A program made the translations under genes and the position numbers. Below are positions 1-9,829 of a stretch of 35,006 bases of DNA, piece after piece (positions within the stretch are counted from its first letter, which is position 1; each line of letters begins with the position of its first letter). The notes below the pieces were generated by a model. The model did no database searches. It was given only the letters and a program-made list of their open reading frames with translations, and was not told the DNA's origin. The DNA comes from an uncultured Gemmiger sp. Its GTDB lineage: Bacteria; Bacillota; Clostridia; Oscillospirales; Ruminococcaceae. The stretch is from contig CALXHT010000045.1 in NCBI GenBank assembly GCA_944388215.1, positions 1 to 35,006 on the forward strand, written 5' to 3'.

Positions 1-72
1 GCGGCCGACGAGGCTCGAACTCGCTACCTCCACCTTGGCAAGGTGGCGCTCTACCAGATGAGCTACGGCCGC
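1..72 (-). tRNA. tRNA-Gly (anticodon GCC)
   Basis: Read on the minus strand, this folds as a cloverleaf: a 7-bp acceptor stem (GCGGCCG with CGGCCGC), a D arm, a CCACC/GGTGG anticodon stem around loop TTGCCAA (anticodon GCC), and a T arm with TTCGAAC. The discriminator base and 3' end fall just outside the window, so the gene is cut by one or a few bases at position 1. A consensus promoter lies directly upstream (121-149). Confidence 0.95.
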
Positions 73-120
73 ATATATCGGAGAGTTTTGCTCAGCCGCT
101 CTCTCCGGGCGACGGGTATT

Positions 121-149
121 ATTATATACAACCCCGGCGCATTTGTCAA
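121..149 (-). promoter_or_regulatory. sigma-A promoter of tRNA-Gly
   Basis: On the minus strand the -35 box is TTGACA (144-149) and the -10 box is TATAAT (121-126), with a 17-base spacer: a full consensus match. It points into the tRNA-Gly gene and leaves a short leader of about 40 bases. It lies between the end of hslO (180) and the tRNA. Confidence 0.88.
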
Positions 150-179
150 CAGTTTTTTCCTATTTTTTTGCGATTTTTT

Positions 180-1091
180 TCAGCTTTTTTCTTGTGACCT
201 TTTTTCATCGCAGGAAGGCCATTTTTCAAGAAGATCATTCAGATCCACGCGGTATGCCTTGCCGCAGAACTGACAGTTTACCTCGGCAATGGGATCTTCG
301 TCGCGCAATTTTTCCACTTCTTTTTTGCCCAGACTGCGCAGCATCGCTTCCACGCGGGTCATGCTGCAATCACATCGGTATCCCACATGATAGCTGTCCA
401 GAATATCCGGCTGGAATCCATCCAGCGCCATGGAAAGCATATCCTGGACGGTTTTCCCCTCCTCCAGCATGGTGGTCACGCTGGGCATGGCTTTGATGTT
501 CTTTTCCAGACGGTCGATCTCTTCCTCGGTGGCACCGGGCAGCAGCTGCACAATGAAACCACCTGCACAGCGCACACTCAGATCGGTATCCACCAGCACG
601 CCCAGGGCGCACACAGTAGGCACCTGTTCGCTGATGGCAAAATAGGCGGTGATATCCTCGGCGATCTCGCCCGTGGTCAGGGGAACCTGGCCCACATACG
701 GCTCACGCATTCCCAGGTCGCGGATGACATCCAGCGTGCCGTCCTTACCAACGGCCGCGCCTACATTCAGATGGCCGTCCTCACGGGGCGGCAGTTCCAC
801 AATGGGATGTTCCACATAGCCTTTCACGTTGCCGGTACCGTCCGAAACCGCCAGCAGGCGCCCCGCAGGGCCGCCGCCCTTGATCTGGACGGTTATGGAG
901 TCCCGGGTGCTCTTCAGCATAATGCCCATCATCGAGGTGGCCGTCAGCAGACGGCCCAGGGCAGCGGTCGTGACGGCACTGGTCTTATGCAGCCGCTCCA
1001 TTTCGCGGACCATCTCCGTTGAGTCCACGCCGTAAAATACAATGCCGCCATTTTCGGAAATACCGCGCAGCATATTGTGATTCTGTTCCAT
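180..1091 (-). CDS. hslO: 33 kDa redox-regulated chaperone Hsp33
   Basis: 303-residue protein of the Hsp33 family, a cytosolic holdase switched on by oxidative unfolding. The N-terminal substrate-binding domain fills about residues 1-230. The C-terminal redox switch carries the four zinc cysteines as CDC (in RCDCSM) and CQFC (in NCQFCGKAY), the expected CxC...CxxC spacing. The ATG directly follows the TAA stop of the methyltransferase gene, with no gap and a GGAG-type ribosome site inside that gene's end, so the two are probably translationally coupled. It is the last gene of the dagK-lon-engB-methyltransferase-hslO run. Placement with Lon suggests a protein quality-control cluster (inference). 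No clear hairpin terminator follows. The product is certain from the cysteine pattern and length. Confidence 0.96.
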   Translation of the reverse strand: MEQNHNMLRGISENGGIVFYGVDSTEMVREMERLHKTSAVTTAALGRLLTATSMMGIMLKSTRDSITVQIKGGGPAGRLLAVSDGTGNVKGYVEHPIVELPPREDGHLNVGAAVGKDGTLDVIRDLGMREPYVGQVPLTTGEIAEDITAYFAISEQVPTVCALGVLVDTDLSVRCAGGFIVQLLPGATEEEIDRLEKNIKAMPSVTTMLEEGKTVQDMLSMALDGFQPDILDSYHVGYRCDCSMTRVEAMLRSLGKKEVEKLRDEDPIAEVNCQFCGKAYRVDLNDLLEKWPSCDEKRSQEKS

Positions 1092-1853
1092 TTAGGCTTT
1101 CTCCTCCTGGGTGTATTGCTTGATGGCGGTAATGATCCACCGGGGGCTGTCCGGACGGACAGGACCGAAGTCCTCCCCGTCCGAAACCCGTGCCACCGAA
1201 AAACCGTAGCGCTGCAAAAGAGCCGTAACGGTTTCCAAGGGGTAACTGTACTCACAGAAAGACTCTGTAAAGTGTTCCCCGGTATCCCGGTAGGTAATAT
1301 CGATGGCAATCTCCACGCGGCCCGTGGCTTCGTCGTACTGGTTGGTCCAGTGGCAAAGGGCGTCCTCTGCTTCCAGATCAAAGATCTGGCCCGCCAGAAT
1401 GTGCTGATGTTTGTAAGGGGTATTCAGGTCGAACACAAACACGCCGCCCTTTTCCATGAAGTACGCGGCGTTGCGGATGGCTTGCTCAAAACGGTCCTGG
1501 GGGCCGATATGGCTGAAGGTATCAAAGGTGGAGACCGCGGCACGGATCGTCCCGTAGAGATCCAGTTCCAGAAGATCCTGCTGAAGCAGCAGAAGCTTCC
1601 CGGTAAGCCCCAGCTCGTCCGCCTTTTCCCGCAGTACACTGAGCATCTCTTCCGAGCGGTCAATGCCGATCACATCGTATCCGGCCTGGGTAAGCATCAG
1701 CGTCAGATCTCCGGTGCCGCAGCCCAGATCAGCAAGGATGCCCTTCGTTACCCCGTGCGCAGCCAGTTCATTCTGAATATAGGCAAACAGGGCGTCGTAG
1801 TCTGCGGCGCCGTTGAACTCGTCATAAAAATAGGCAAACTCGTTATACGCCAT
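1092..1853 (-). CDS. class I SAM-dependent methyltransferase
   Basis: 253-residue cytosolic methyltransferase of the Rossmann-fold type. Motif I is ADLGCGTGDLTL (about residues 41-52), the acidic residue ending strand 2 is in VIGIDRSEEM, and motif IV-like LNTPYKHQ follows FVFDL. The N-terminal YNEFAYFYDEF is typical of the small-molecule or unknown-substrate Methyltransf_25 group, so the substrate cannot be assigned. The start overlaps the end of engB by 11 bases and the stop abuts hslO, which places it firmly within the operon. It is not obviously an RNA methyltransferase such as RsmA or TrmB, because no family-specific extra domain is visible. Confidence 0.85.
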   Translation of the reverse strand: MAYNEFAYFYDEFNGAADYDALFAYIQNELAAHGVTKGILADLGCGTGDLTLMLTQAGYDVIGIDRSEEMLSVLREKADELGLTGKLLLLQQDLLELDLYGTIRAAVSTFDTFSHIGPQDRFEQAIRNAAYFMEKGGVFVFDLNTPYKHQHILAGQIFDLEAEDALCHWTNQYDEATGRVEIAIDITYRDTGEHFTESFCEYSYPLETVTALLQRYGFSVARVSDGEDFGPVRPDSPRWIITAIKQYTQEEKA

Positions 1854-2445
1854 GGTCCGCCTCTTGGTTCATCTGCGCTTCCAGGCGGGCCCGCAGTGCC
1901 TCCATGCCGTAGCCGTTTTCGGCACTGGTCAGAAAGATGCCAAGACATCCGTAGGGGGCGCAGAGCTCTTCAAATTCGGCCTGACAGGCAGCCATCTGGG
2001 ATTTTTTCAGCTTATCAGCCTTGGTCAGCGCAACTACAAAGGGAATGCGGTGGAAGTGCAGGTATTCCAGCATCTGGACATCGTCCGCACTGGGAGCATG
2101 GCGGCAATCCAGCAGCTGGATCAGCAGGCAGACGGCACGGTCTGCCTCAAAGTAGCTGTTGATCAGCTCATCCCAACGCTCTCTGTCGGCGTTGGAAACC
2201 TTGGCATAACCGTAACCGGGCAGATCCACAAAATACGCAGTATCTGCCTTATAGAAGTTGATGGTGGCAGTTTTGCCCGGCGTAGAACTGACGCGGGCCA
2301 GGTTTTTGCGGTTGCACAGCTTGTTGATCAGGCTGGATTTGCCCACGTTGGACCGGCCGGAAAAGACAATCTCGGGCCGGTCACTGTCCGGCAGCTGCCG
2401 GGACAAACCGTAGGAGGCAAGAAATTCACAGTTATTATAATTCAT
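1843..2445 (-). CDS. engB: ribosome biogenesis GTP-binding protein EngB/YsxC
   Basis: 200-residue small GTPase acting in late 50S ribosomal subunit assembly. The G motifs are clear: G1 GRSNVGKSSL (about residues 31-40), G2 region with STPGKT, G3 DLPGYGYAKV, G4 TKADK and G5 TSAENG. Length and the VFSGRSNVGKSS start of the domain match the TrmE-Era-EngA-YihA/EngB family. It lies 10 bases after lon, the same lon-engB order found widely in Firmicutes (ysxC after lonA in Bacillus), so co-transcription is expected. Confidence 0.96.
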   Translation of the reverse strand: MNYNNCEFLASYGLSRQLPDSDRPEIVFSGRSNVGKSSLINKLCNRKNLARVSSTPGKTATINFYKADTAYFVDLPGYGYAKVSNADRERWDELINSYFEADRAVCLLIQLLDCRHAPSADDVQMLEYLHFHRIPFVVALTKADKLKKSQMAACQAEFEELCAPYGCLGIFLTSAENGYGMEALRARLEAQMNQEADHGV

Positions 2446-2455
2446 GAGAATCCTT

Positions 2456-4897
<2,442 letters not shown>

Positions 4898-4899
4898 GC

Positions 4900-5862
4900 T
4901 TACTCTCCCATAGCCTGGAGTACAGGCGCATTTTGTGCGAGTTTTGGCGGCAAAAGAAGTTGAATGCTGTGCCGTGCCACCTCGGCGTGCAGATTCATTT
5001 GTGGTGAGCATTCACCGTCCAGCGTGGTTATCAGCGGACGCTGGTCCAGTACTTGTATATCAATGGAGCTTGTGCGGAAGAAGGTCATATAAGGGGCAAA
5101 GGGCTTGGTGACCTGTCCGTCGGGCGTGAGATGTTCTCCGTGACGATATCCGCGCAAAAGACCGGCCAGACGGACCCGTGGTACGGGTTTGAGCAGGACT
5201 ACATCCAGCAAACCGTCGTCCATCTGCGCATATGGTGCAGCGCAGTAACCGCCGCCGTACATCCGGGCGTTGCAGATGGCCAGCATCATATAGGTGCCCT
5301 GAAATTCTTCCGTATCCGTTCTGATACGAAGTGTATGACGGAAAGAACTGCAGATTGCCTCCAGAATGGACAGCGTGTAGGCGGTCGTACCGCCGCACAA
5401 CGGTACGCGACGCCATTTGGGTATCCCGTTGGCAACCTGTGCATCGATTCCGGCGGCGTAAATCTCAATACCGTACCCTTGAGGTGTACGGATCAGATCG
5501 GCCGGAAAAGAATGCGCGGCCAGCTGGGCGTCCAGATCCAGAAAATCAGACTGAGTCCCAAAATTGCGGATATAGTCATTACCGCTGCCGCAGGGAATGC
5601 AGCCCACCGAAATTTGTTCATGCCCGGCGGCGCCCTGCAAAATCTCGTTCAGCGTGCCATCCCCGCCACAGGCGTAGATGCGTGCCTCTTCCCCATTCTC
5701 GGCACAGGCGGCCGCAACCTGGCGGGCGTGCCCGGCCCGGCGGGTGATCACGATGGTGGGGGTGATGCCGGCACGTTCTGCAGCAGACCGGATGCGCGGC
5801 AGCAAAGTGACGCTGGCGTCCGCTTTTCCGGCGGTGGGATTGATGACAAACAGATATTGCAT
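4900..5862 (-). CDS. diacylglycerol kinase family lipid kinase (YegS/DgkB type)
   Basis: 320-residue protein starting MQYLFVINPTAGK, with a GGGAGG ribosome site 9 bases before the ATG. The frame is open upstream, but the added residues are not conserved in character. The DAGK catalytic domain shows the nucleotide-binding NPTAGK (residues 8-13) and GGDGTLNE, and the C-terminal beta-sandwich half ends LITTLDGECS, which matches the family's DGE motif. These enzymes phosphorylate diacylglycerol or related lipids at the membrane with ATP, recycling lipid from envelope polymer synthesis. First gene of the operon running into lon; promoter at 5908-5936. The exact lipid substrate is not determined by sequence. 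Confidence 0.9.
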   Translation of the reverse strand: MQYLFVINPTAGKADASVTLLPRIRSAAERAGITPTIVITRRAGHARQVAAACAENGEEARIYACGGDGTLNEILQGAAGHEQISVGCIPCGSGNDYIRNFGTQSDFLDLDAQLAAHSFPADLIRTPQGYGIEIYAAGIDAQVANGIPKWRRVPLCGGTTAYTLSILEAICSSFRHTLRIRTDTEEFQGTYMMLAICNARMYGGGYCAAPYAQMDDGLLDVVLLKPVPRVRLAGLLRGYRHGEHLTPDGQVTKPFAPYMTFFRTSSIDIQVLDQRPLITTLDGECSPQMNLHAEVARHSIQLLLPPKLAQNAPVLQAMGE

Positions 5863-5907
5863 GCCGCCGCCTCCCTTTTTCCTAACACCTAGATACAAGT
5901 AGTATTT

Positions 5908-5936
5908 ATTGTAACTTTTTCTTGCAAAAAGTGCAA
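5908..5936 (-). promoter_or_regulatory. promoter of the lipid kinase-lon-engB-hslO operon
   Basis: Minus-strand -35 TTGCAC (5931-5936) and -10 TACAAT (5908-5913), 17-base spacer. The -35 box lies within a perfect inverted repeat CTTGCA-N5-TGCAAG (5921-5937), which could be a regulator site. Confidence 0.72.
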
Positions 5937-5943
5937 GAGGGTG

Positions 5944-5959
5944 GGATAAACTGTTATCC
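5944..5959. promoter_or_regulatory. inverted repeat between divergent genes
   Basis: Perfect 6-4-6 palindrome GGATAA-ACTG-TTATCC, midway between the divergent lipid kinase and DUF421 starts. Together with the neighbouring CTTGCA/TGCAAG repeat it makes two dyads in 40 bases. Operator function is inference. No convincing sigma-A promoter for the plus-strand gene was found here. Confidence 0.35.
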
Positions 5960-5994
5960 TTCTGCTCAAAATAAAACAGAACGGAGGCGGTTCC

Positions 5995-6684
5995 ATGCAG
6001 AAGGTCCTGACGGAGATCGGCCAGGTTACCCTGACAAGCATCTTTTCTCTGGCGATGATGTTCTTGATCACACGCTGGGGCGGAAAGCGACAGATTGCAC
6101 AGATGAGTCCTTTTGACTATCTCAATGCCGTGACAGTGGGCTCGATTGCTGCAGAACTGGCCACCAATCTGGAATCCTGGTATCGCCCGCTGACGGCGTT
6201 GCTGGTGTATGGCGTGGTTACCTGGATCGTGGAGGTATCGGCCTGTAAAAGTATTGAACTGCGGACTTTCTGGAGCGGGCGTGCCGTGATTCTTATGAAG
6301 GACGGTGTCATCCTGAAAGAAAATCTGCGCAAGGCCACCATCGATCTGAATGAATTTCTGGGGCAGGCACGGATTGCCGGCTATTTCGACCCCAACGAAA
6401 TTCAAACGGCCATTCTGGAAAACAACGGACAAATCAGCTTTTTGCCGAAAAGCAAATCACGGCCAGCCACGCCACAGGATTTCGGAATCGCCACCGAGCC
6501 AACCAGTGCCTGGTATGACCTGATTCTGGACGGGCGCCTGATCTCCGACAATCTGAAAGCGGCGGGGCGTGATGAACGATGGCTGGACAATCAGCTTCAC
6601 AGCAAAGGGATCGCAACACGAAAAGACGTGTTTTATGCTGCTTGTGATCAGCAGGGGCGTTTCTTTGCCTGCCGCGGTTCCTGA
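5995..6684 (+). CDS. DUF421 domain-containing membrane protein (YetF family)
   Basis: 229-residue protein with three N-terminal hydrophobic segments (about residues 4-25, 40-58 and 62-80), followed by a soluble DUF421/YetF domain. The hallmark GGKRQIAQMSPFDYLNAVTVGSIAA region is present at about residues 29-53. The second half contains the repeated YetF-type pattern (VILMKDGVILKENLRKATIDLNEFL, then WYDLILDGRLISDNL). Ribosome site ACGGAGG precedes the ATG. It diverges from the lipid kinase operon and converges on rubrerythrin. DUF421 proteins are inner-membrane proteins of unclear biochemical role; some Bacillus members (YetF, YdfS, 2Duf) reside in the spore inner membrane. A second, divergent paralog lies at 14482-15162. 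Confidence 0.9.
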   Translation: MQKVLTEIGQVTLTSIFSLAMMFLITRWGGKRQIAQMSPFDYLNAVTVGSIAAELATNLESWYRPLTALLVYGVVTWIVEVSACKSIELRTFWSGRAVILMKDGVILKENLRKATIDLNEFLGQARIAGYFDPNEIQTAILENNGQISFLPKSKSRPATPQDFGIATEPTSAWYDLILDGRLISDNLKAAGRDERWLDNQLHSKGIATRKDVFYAACDQQGRFFACRGS

Positions 6685-6699
6685 GTGGGGATAATAAAG

Positions 6700-6723
6700 G
6701 GGCCGGAGCAAAAGCTCCGGCCC
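6700..6723 (-). terminator. intrinsic terminator, probably bidirectional
   Basis: 10-bp GC-rich stem (GGGCCGGAGC/GCTCCGGCCC) with an AAAA loop. On the minus strand it is followed by CTTTATTAT, making it the terminator of the rubrerythrin transcript. On the plus strand the downstream sequence is only weakly T-rich, but it also sits right after the DUF421 stop. Confidence 0.85.
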
Positions 6724-6745
6724 GGTTTACGCCTTTTGGAGTAAA

Positions 6746-7282
6746 TTATTTGAAGTAGCGGTCCAGCAGGCCCTGCATGCCGCGGCCATGGCGAGCCTCG
6801 TCCTTCGCCATCTCATGAACGGTGTCATGAATGGCATCCAGGCCCAGCTCCTTCGCCTTCTTGGCGATGTCCATCTTGCCGGCGCAGGCGCCGCACTCGG
6901 CGTCCACACGCATCTGCAGGTTCTTCTTGGTGCTGTCGGTCAGCACTTCGCCCAGCAGCTCAGCAAACTTGGAAGCATGCTCAGCCTCTTCGAAAGCGTA
7001 ACGCTTCCAGGCCTCGGCGATCTCGGGATAACCCTCGCGATCCGCAACACGGCTCATGGCCAGATACATGCCAACCTCGCTGCACTCGCCGTTGAAGTTC
7101 TCACGCAGGCCCTGCAGGATCTCCTCGGGAGCGTCCTTGGCGATGCCGACGACATGCTCGGTAACGTAGGTGTTGTCCTTCTTCTCGATAAACTTGGAAG
7201 CCGGCGCCTTGCAGACGGGGCAGAACTCAGGGATGGAACCTTCGGCGATGTAGCCGCAGACGGTGCAAACATATTTCGTCAT
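6746..7282 (-). CDS. reverse rubrerythrin
   Basis: 178-residue non-haem iron protein that reduces hydrogen peroxide in the anaerobic cytosol. The domain order is reversed from classical rubrerythrin. The rubredoxin-type Fe(Cys)4 site comes first (CTVC at residues 6-9 and CPVC at 21-24), then a ferritin-like four-helix bundle with di-iron ligand motifs [18 protein letters not shown] and KDEARHG. The start [11 protein letters not shown] has an AGGAGG ribosome site. Longer upstream extension is out of the leader and not conserved. It is monocistronic, with its own consensus promoter and terminator. A palindrome just upstream of the promoter suggests oxidative or metal control (see 7382-7412). 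Confidence 0.95.
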   Translation of the reverse strand: MTKYVCTVCGYIAEGSIPEFCPVCKAPASKFIEKKDNTYVTEHVVGIAKDAPEEILQGLRENFNGECSEVGMYLAMSRVADREGYPEIAEAWKRYAFEEAEHASKFAELLGEVLTDSTKKNLQMRVDAECGACAGKMDIAKKAKELGLDAIHDTVHEMAKDEARHGRGMQGLLDRYFK

Positions 7283-7342
7283 AATAAATAGCCTCCTGTT
7301 ATTGATGTAGCTCCTAAGACGCATTCCTGTGTCTTTACTGCT

Positions 7343-7371
7343 ATTATAGCCGCTTATTCCTACAATGTCAA
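7343..7371 (-). promoter_or_regulatory. rubrerythrin promoter
   Basis: Minus-strand TTGACA (7366-7371) and TATAAT (7343-7348) with a 17-base spacer, a full consensus sigma-A promoter about 60 bases upstream of the ATG. Confidence 0.9.
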
Positions 7372-7381
7372 TAGAGTTTTG

Positions 7382-7412
7382 TAAGATTTAAGAAAAATTC
7401 TTATTTATCTTA
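7382..7412. promoter_or_regulatory. AT-rich palindrome upstream of the rubrerythrin promoter
   Basis: Imperfect inverted repeat with arms TAAGATTTAAGAA and TTCTTATTTATCTTA, ending 11 bases upstream of the -35 box. It could be an operator (PerR- or Fur-type regulators bind AT-rich dyads) or an UP element. Only the dyad symmetry is seen; the binding protein is inference. Confidence 0.4.
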
Positions 7413-7610
7413 AGGACTTTTTAACGTGTCTTTCTGAACTCACCTGGCGGCGGCCTTACGGAAAACGGATGCGGGAATTCCGTATGAGAGGTCACTTCCC
7501 TTTTACCATTCCTTTCTCTGCGAGTGTACGGCAAAGGAGCCGCTTTGTCAAGGCCATAAAAAATTTACAAGGATTCCCTGCGTTGGGCAAGCCTTTCGAC
7601 GGAAAACGGG
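7413..7610. other. intergenic stretch with no supported gene
   Basis: Part of the 465-base gap between the divergent rubrerythrin and lipoprotein genes. The open frame starting at 7469 has no ribosome site, no recognisable domain and unusual composition. A short inverted repeat ACGGAA/TTCCGT is visible around 7458-7483. I see nothing else interpretable before the promoter at 7611. Confidence 0.5.
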
Positions 7611-7639
7611 TTGAAAAAACAACCAAAATAGTGTATTCT
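7611..7639 (+). promoter_or_regulatory. promoter of the DUF4358-MBOAT-DHHW cassette
   Basis: TTGAAA (7611-7616) and TATTCT (7634-7639) with a 17-base spacer, about 100 bases before the lipoprotein ATG. It is the only good plus-strand promoter seen before the three-gene cassette. Confidence 0.6.
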
Positions 7640-7747
7640 AATAAGGAATTCCGAGATGATACGGAAACACCCTGCCACGCTTCCGAAAACGCAGTACCGG
7701 CAAGCAGGACAGGCTTTGTGATTGAACCATAAAAGGAGAAATGATCC

Positions 7748-8338
7748 ATGAAAAAATTACTTCCGATCCTTCTGTGTGCAGCAATTCTGCTGGCGGGCTG
7801 CAGCAAGACCGAAGAATCTGCCACTTCCTCTTCCAGCGAAGCTGCATCGGTGTCCGAGGCGGTGAGCTCTGAAGAAACGTCGGAAGCGACTTCGGATGCC
7901 GCTTCCGAGAGTACTGCTCCCGCGGAAACCCCGCAGACGGAAAATCTGGACAGTGCGGTGGCGGCGCTGGAAGCCGTCAACCCGATCGCCAATCCGATGG
8001 CTTACAGCGACTTTGATGTGGAAAACACCCTGATGCTGACCATGGACAACCTGGTAGCCTATAAAGGTGATGTGTGCAATACGCAGTCCGATTGCGGCCT
8101 GGTATTTGTGGCACAGGCCAAGGAAGGCAAAGCCGAAGATGTGGAGGCAGAACTGCAGGCCTATAAAGAGAGCCTGACCGCCAACAACCTGTATGCCGAA
8201 TTTGCCGACCTGACGGCACTTGCCCAGGATGCCCGTATTGTCAGAAACGGCAACTATGTTGCCATGGTGATTGCCAGTGTCGATGTAGGCGACTATACCG
8301 AGATCGATAAAGTATTGGAAACGGCATTGAATTTCTGA
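7748..8338 (+). CDS. DUF4358 domain lipoprotein
   Basis: 196-residue secreted lipoprotein. A basic start and hydrophobic core are followed by lipobox LAGC (cysteine at residue 18), so it should be anchored to the outer face of the membrane. Residues 19-65 are a Ser/Glu/Ala-rich flexible linker. The rest is a compact domain of the DUF4358 type, containing the GLVFVAQAKEGKAEDVEAEL core with conserved C-terminal strands. Ribosome site AAAGGAG. It is followed by an acyltransferase and a DHHW protein, an arrangement I recall as recurrent in Clostridia, so a role in surface polymer modification is suggested by context only. A strong hairpin separates it from the next gene. Confidence 0.8.
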   Translation: MKKLLPILLCAAILLAGCSKTEESATSSSSEAASVSEAVSSEETSEATSDAASESTAPAETPQTENLDSAVAALEAVNPIANPMAYSDFDVENTLMLTMDNLVAYKGDVCNTQSDCGLVFVAQAKEGKAEDVEAELQAYKESLTANNLYAEFADLTALAQDARIVRNGNYVAMVIASVDVGDYTEIDKVLETALNF

Positions 8339-8363
8339 TTTCCCTGCACAACGAAAGCTCATC

Positions 8364-8400
8364 GGGCCGTTACCTGCTTTGGTAACGGCCCGCTTATTTT
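8364..8400 (+). terminator. intrinsic terminator or attenuator between lipoprotein and MBOAT genes
   Basis: 11-bp stem GGGCCGTTACC/GGTAACGGCCC with a 6-base loop, followed by GCTTATTTT. It lies inside an apparent operon, ending only about 20 bases before the next ATG, with no promoter seen between. Partial readthrough may set the ratio of lipoprotein to acyltransferase. Confidence 0.82.
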
Positions 8401-8418
8401 GAAAAAAGAGGAGCGCTT

Positions 8419-9813
8419 ATGGTTTTCAATAGTGTAGTGTTTTTGTTCTGCTTTCTGCCGTTGGCGCTGCTGCTTTATTACATAACGCCCGGCCGTGCAA
8501 AAAATGCCGTCCTTTTGGTGGAGAGTCTGATCTTCTACTGCTGGACAGGTGTTGCCTTTCTGCCGCTGATTGTTTGCCTGATCGTTTTCAATTATCTTTG
8601 GGCGCTGGTAACGGCCGCGGCAAAGCCCTGGCTGCACTGGATTCTGCCGCTTGTGGCAGTGGTTGTCAATCTGGGAGTTCTGGTGTATTTCAAATATACC
8701 AATTTCCTGATTGAGACACTGAACCAGATCGCGGGATTCGGTCTGGCCACGCTGGATATCGGAGATGTCCTGCCCCTGGGCATCAGCTATTATATTTTCA
8801 AAATTATCAGCTATGAGGTAGATGTCTATAAAGGAAAAATCGAGGCAGAAAAAAATCCCATCACCTTTGCCAGCTATGTGCTTTTCTTCCCGCAGTTGAT
8901 TGTGGGACCGATTGTGAAGTACCGGGATATGGCAGAGCAGTTCCACAAAAACCGTGACCGGTGCCATCTGGCGCAGATTGAGCAGGGCGCGGAGATGTTC
9001 GTGTTCGGCCTTGCCAAAAAGGTGATCCTGGCAGATTCCATCGGTGCGTTGTGGACTGATCTGATCGGAAACGGCAGTGTAGGTCTGGCGAACGTTTCCA
9101 CACCGCTGGCATGGCTCGGCATCCTGGCCTATTCCCTGCAGCTCTATTTTGACTTTGCCGGCTACAGCGAAATGAGCAACGGCCTTGCTGCCATGCTGGG
9201 CTTTGACTGCCCGGCGAACTTCGATCTTCCCTATATTTCGGGGAGCATCACAGAATTCTGGCGCCGGTGGCATATCACCCTGTCCGGCTGGTTCCGGGAT
9301 TATATCTACATTCCCCTTGGCGGCAACCGCAAGGGAAAGGCCCGGCAGCTCTTCAACATGCTGCTGGTGTGGGCGGCCACAGGCATCTGGCATGGCGCCA
9401 GCTGGAATTTTATCTGCTGGGGTCTGTATTACTTTGTGCTGCTGACCATCGAAAAACTGTTCCTTCTCAAGTATCTGAAGAAAGGCCGCATCTGGCCGCA
9501 TCTGTATACCCTGTTCCTGGTGGTGCTGGGATGGGGCATCTTTACAGCCAACCAGCCCGGTGCACCGCTGGGCCTTCTGATGCAGAAACTCTTTGTGCCT
9601 CAGGGCGGGATTTCCCCGGTCTATTATCTGCGCAATTATGGCGTGTTCCTGCTGCTAGGGTGCCTGTGCTCCTCTGCCCTGCCCCGCTGGCTCTGGGCCA
9701 AAGTCAGCCGTTGCGCGCCTCTGAAGGTCGTACTTTTCGCGGGGCTGACGCTCCTTTGCATTGCCTATGTGGTGGCCGCGACCAATTCCACGGCGCTGTA
9801 CGCCAATTTCTGA
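8419..9813 (+). CDS. MBOAT family O-acyltransferase (AlgI/DltB-like)
   Basis: 464-residue polytopic membrane protein of the AlgI subfamily, which moves acyl (usually acetyl) groups across the membrane onto exported polysaccharides. The start MVFNSVVFLFCFLPLALLLYY is typical, with ribosome site AGAGGAG. The signature EFWRRWHITLSGWFRDYIYIPLGGNR is present in two adjacent blocks (about residues 279-304), and the catalytic histidine is in WHGASWNF (about 323-330). About 10-12 membrane segments are visible. The following DHHW protein is the usual partner that completes or guides acyl transfer on the outer face. The acceptor polymer is unknown; no polysaccharide synthesis genes are in the window. 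Confidence 0.93.
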   Translation: MVFNSVVFLFCFLPLALLLYYITPGRAKNAVLLVESLIFYCWTGVAFLPLIVCLIVFNYLWALVTAAAKPWLHWILPLVAVVVNLGVLVYFKYTNFLIETLNQIAGFGLATLDIGDVLPLGISYYIFKIISYEVDVYKGKIEAEKNPITFASYVLFFPQLIVGPIVKYRDMAEQFHKNRDRCHLAQIEQGAEMFVFGLAKKVILADSIGALWTDLIGNGSVGLANVSTPLAWLGILAYSLQLYFDFAGYSEMSNGLAAMLGFDCPANFDLPYISGSITEFWRRWHITLSGWFRDYIYIPLGGNRKGKARQLFNMLLVWAATGIWHGASWNFICWGLYYFVLLTIEKLFLLKYLKKGRIWPHLYTLFLVVLGWGIFTANQPGAPLGLLMQKLFVPQGGISPVYYLRNYGVFLLLGCLCSSALPRWLWAKVSRCAPLKVVLFAGLTLLCIAYVVAATNSTALYANF

Positions 9814-9829
9814 AAAGGGGGAAAACCGT

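Noticed and set aside
7469..7732. Possible 87-residue protein upstream of the lipoprotein gene
   Set aside because: No ribosome site, spans the promoter at 7611-7639, no recognisable motif.
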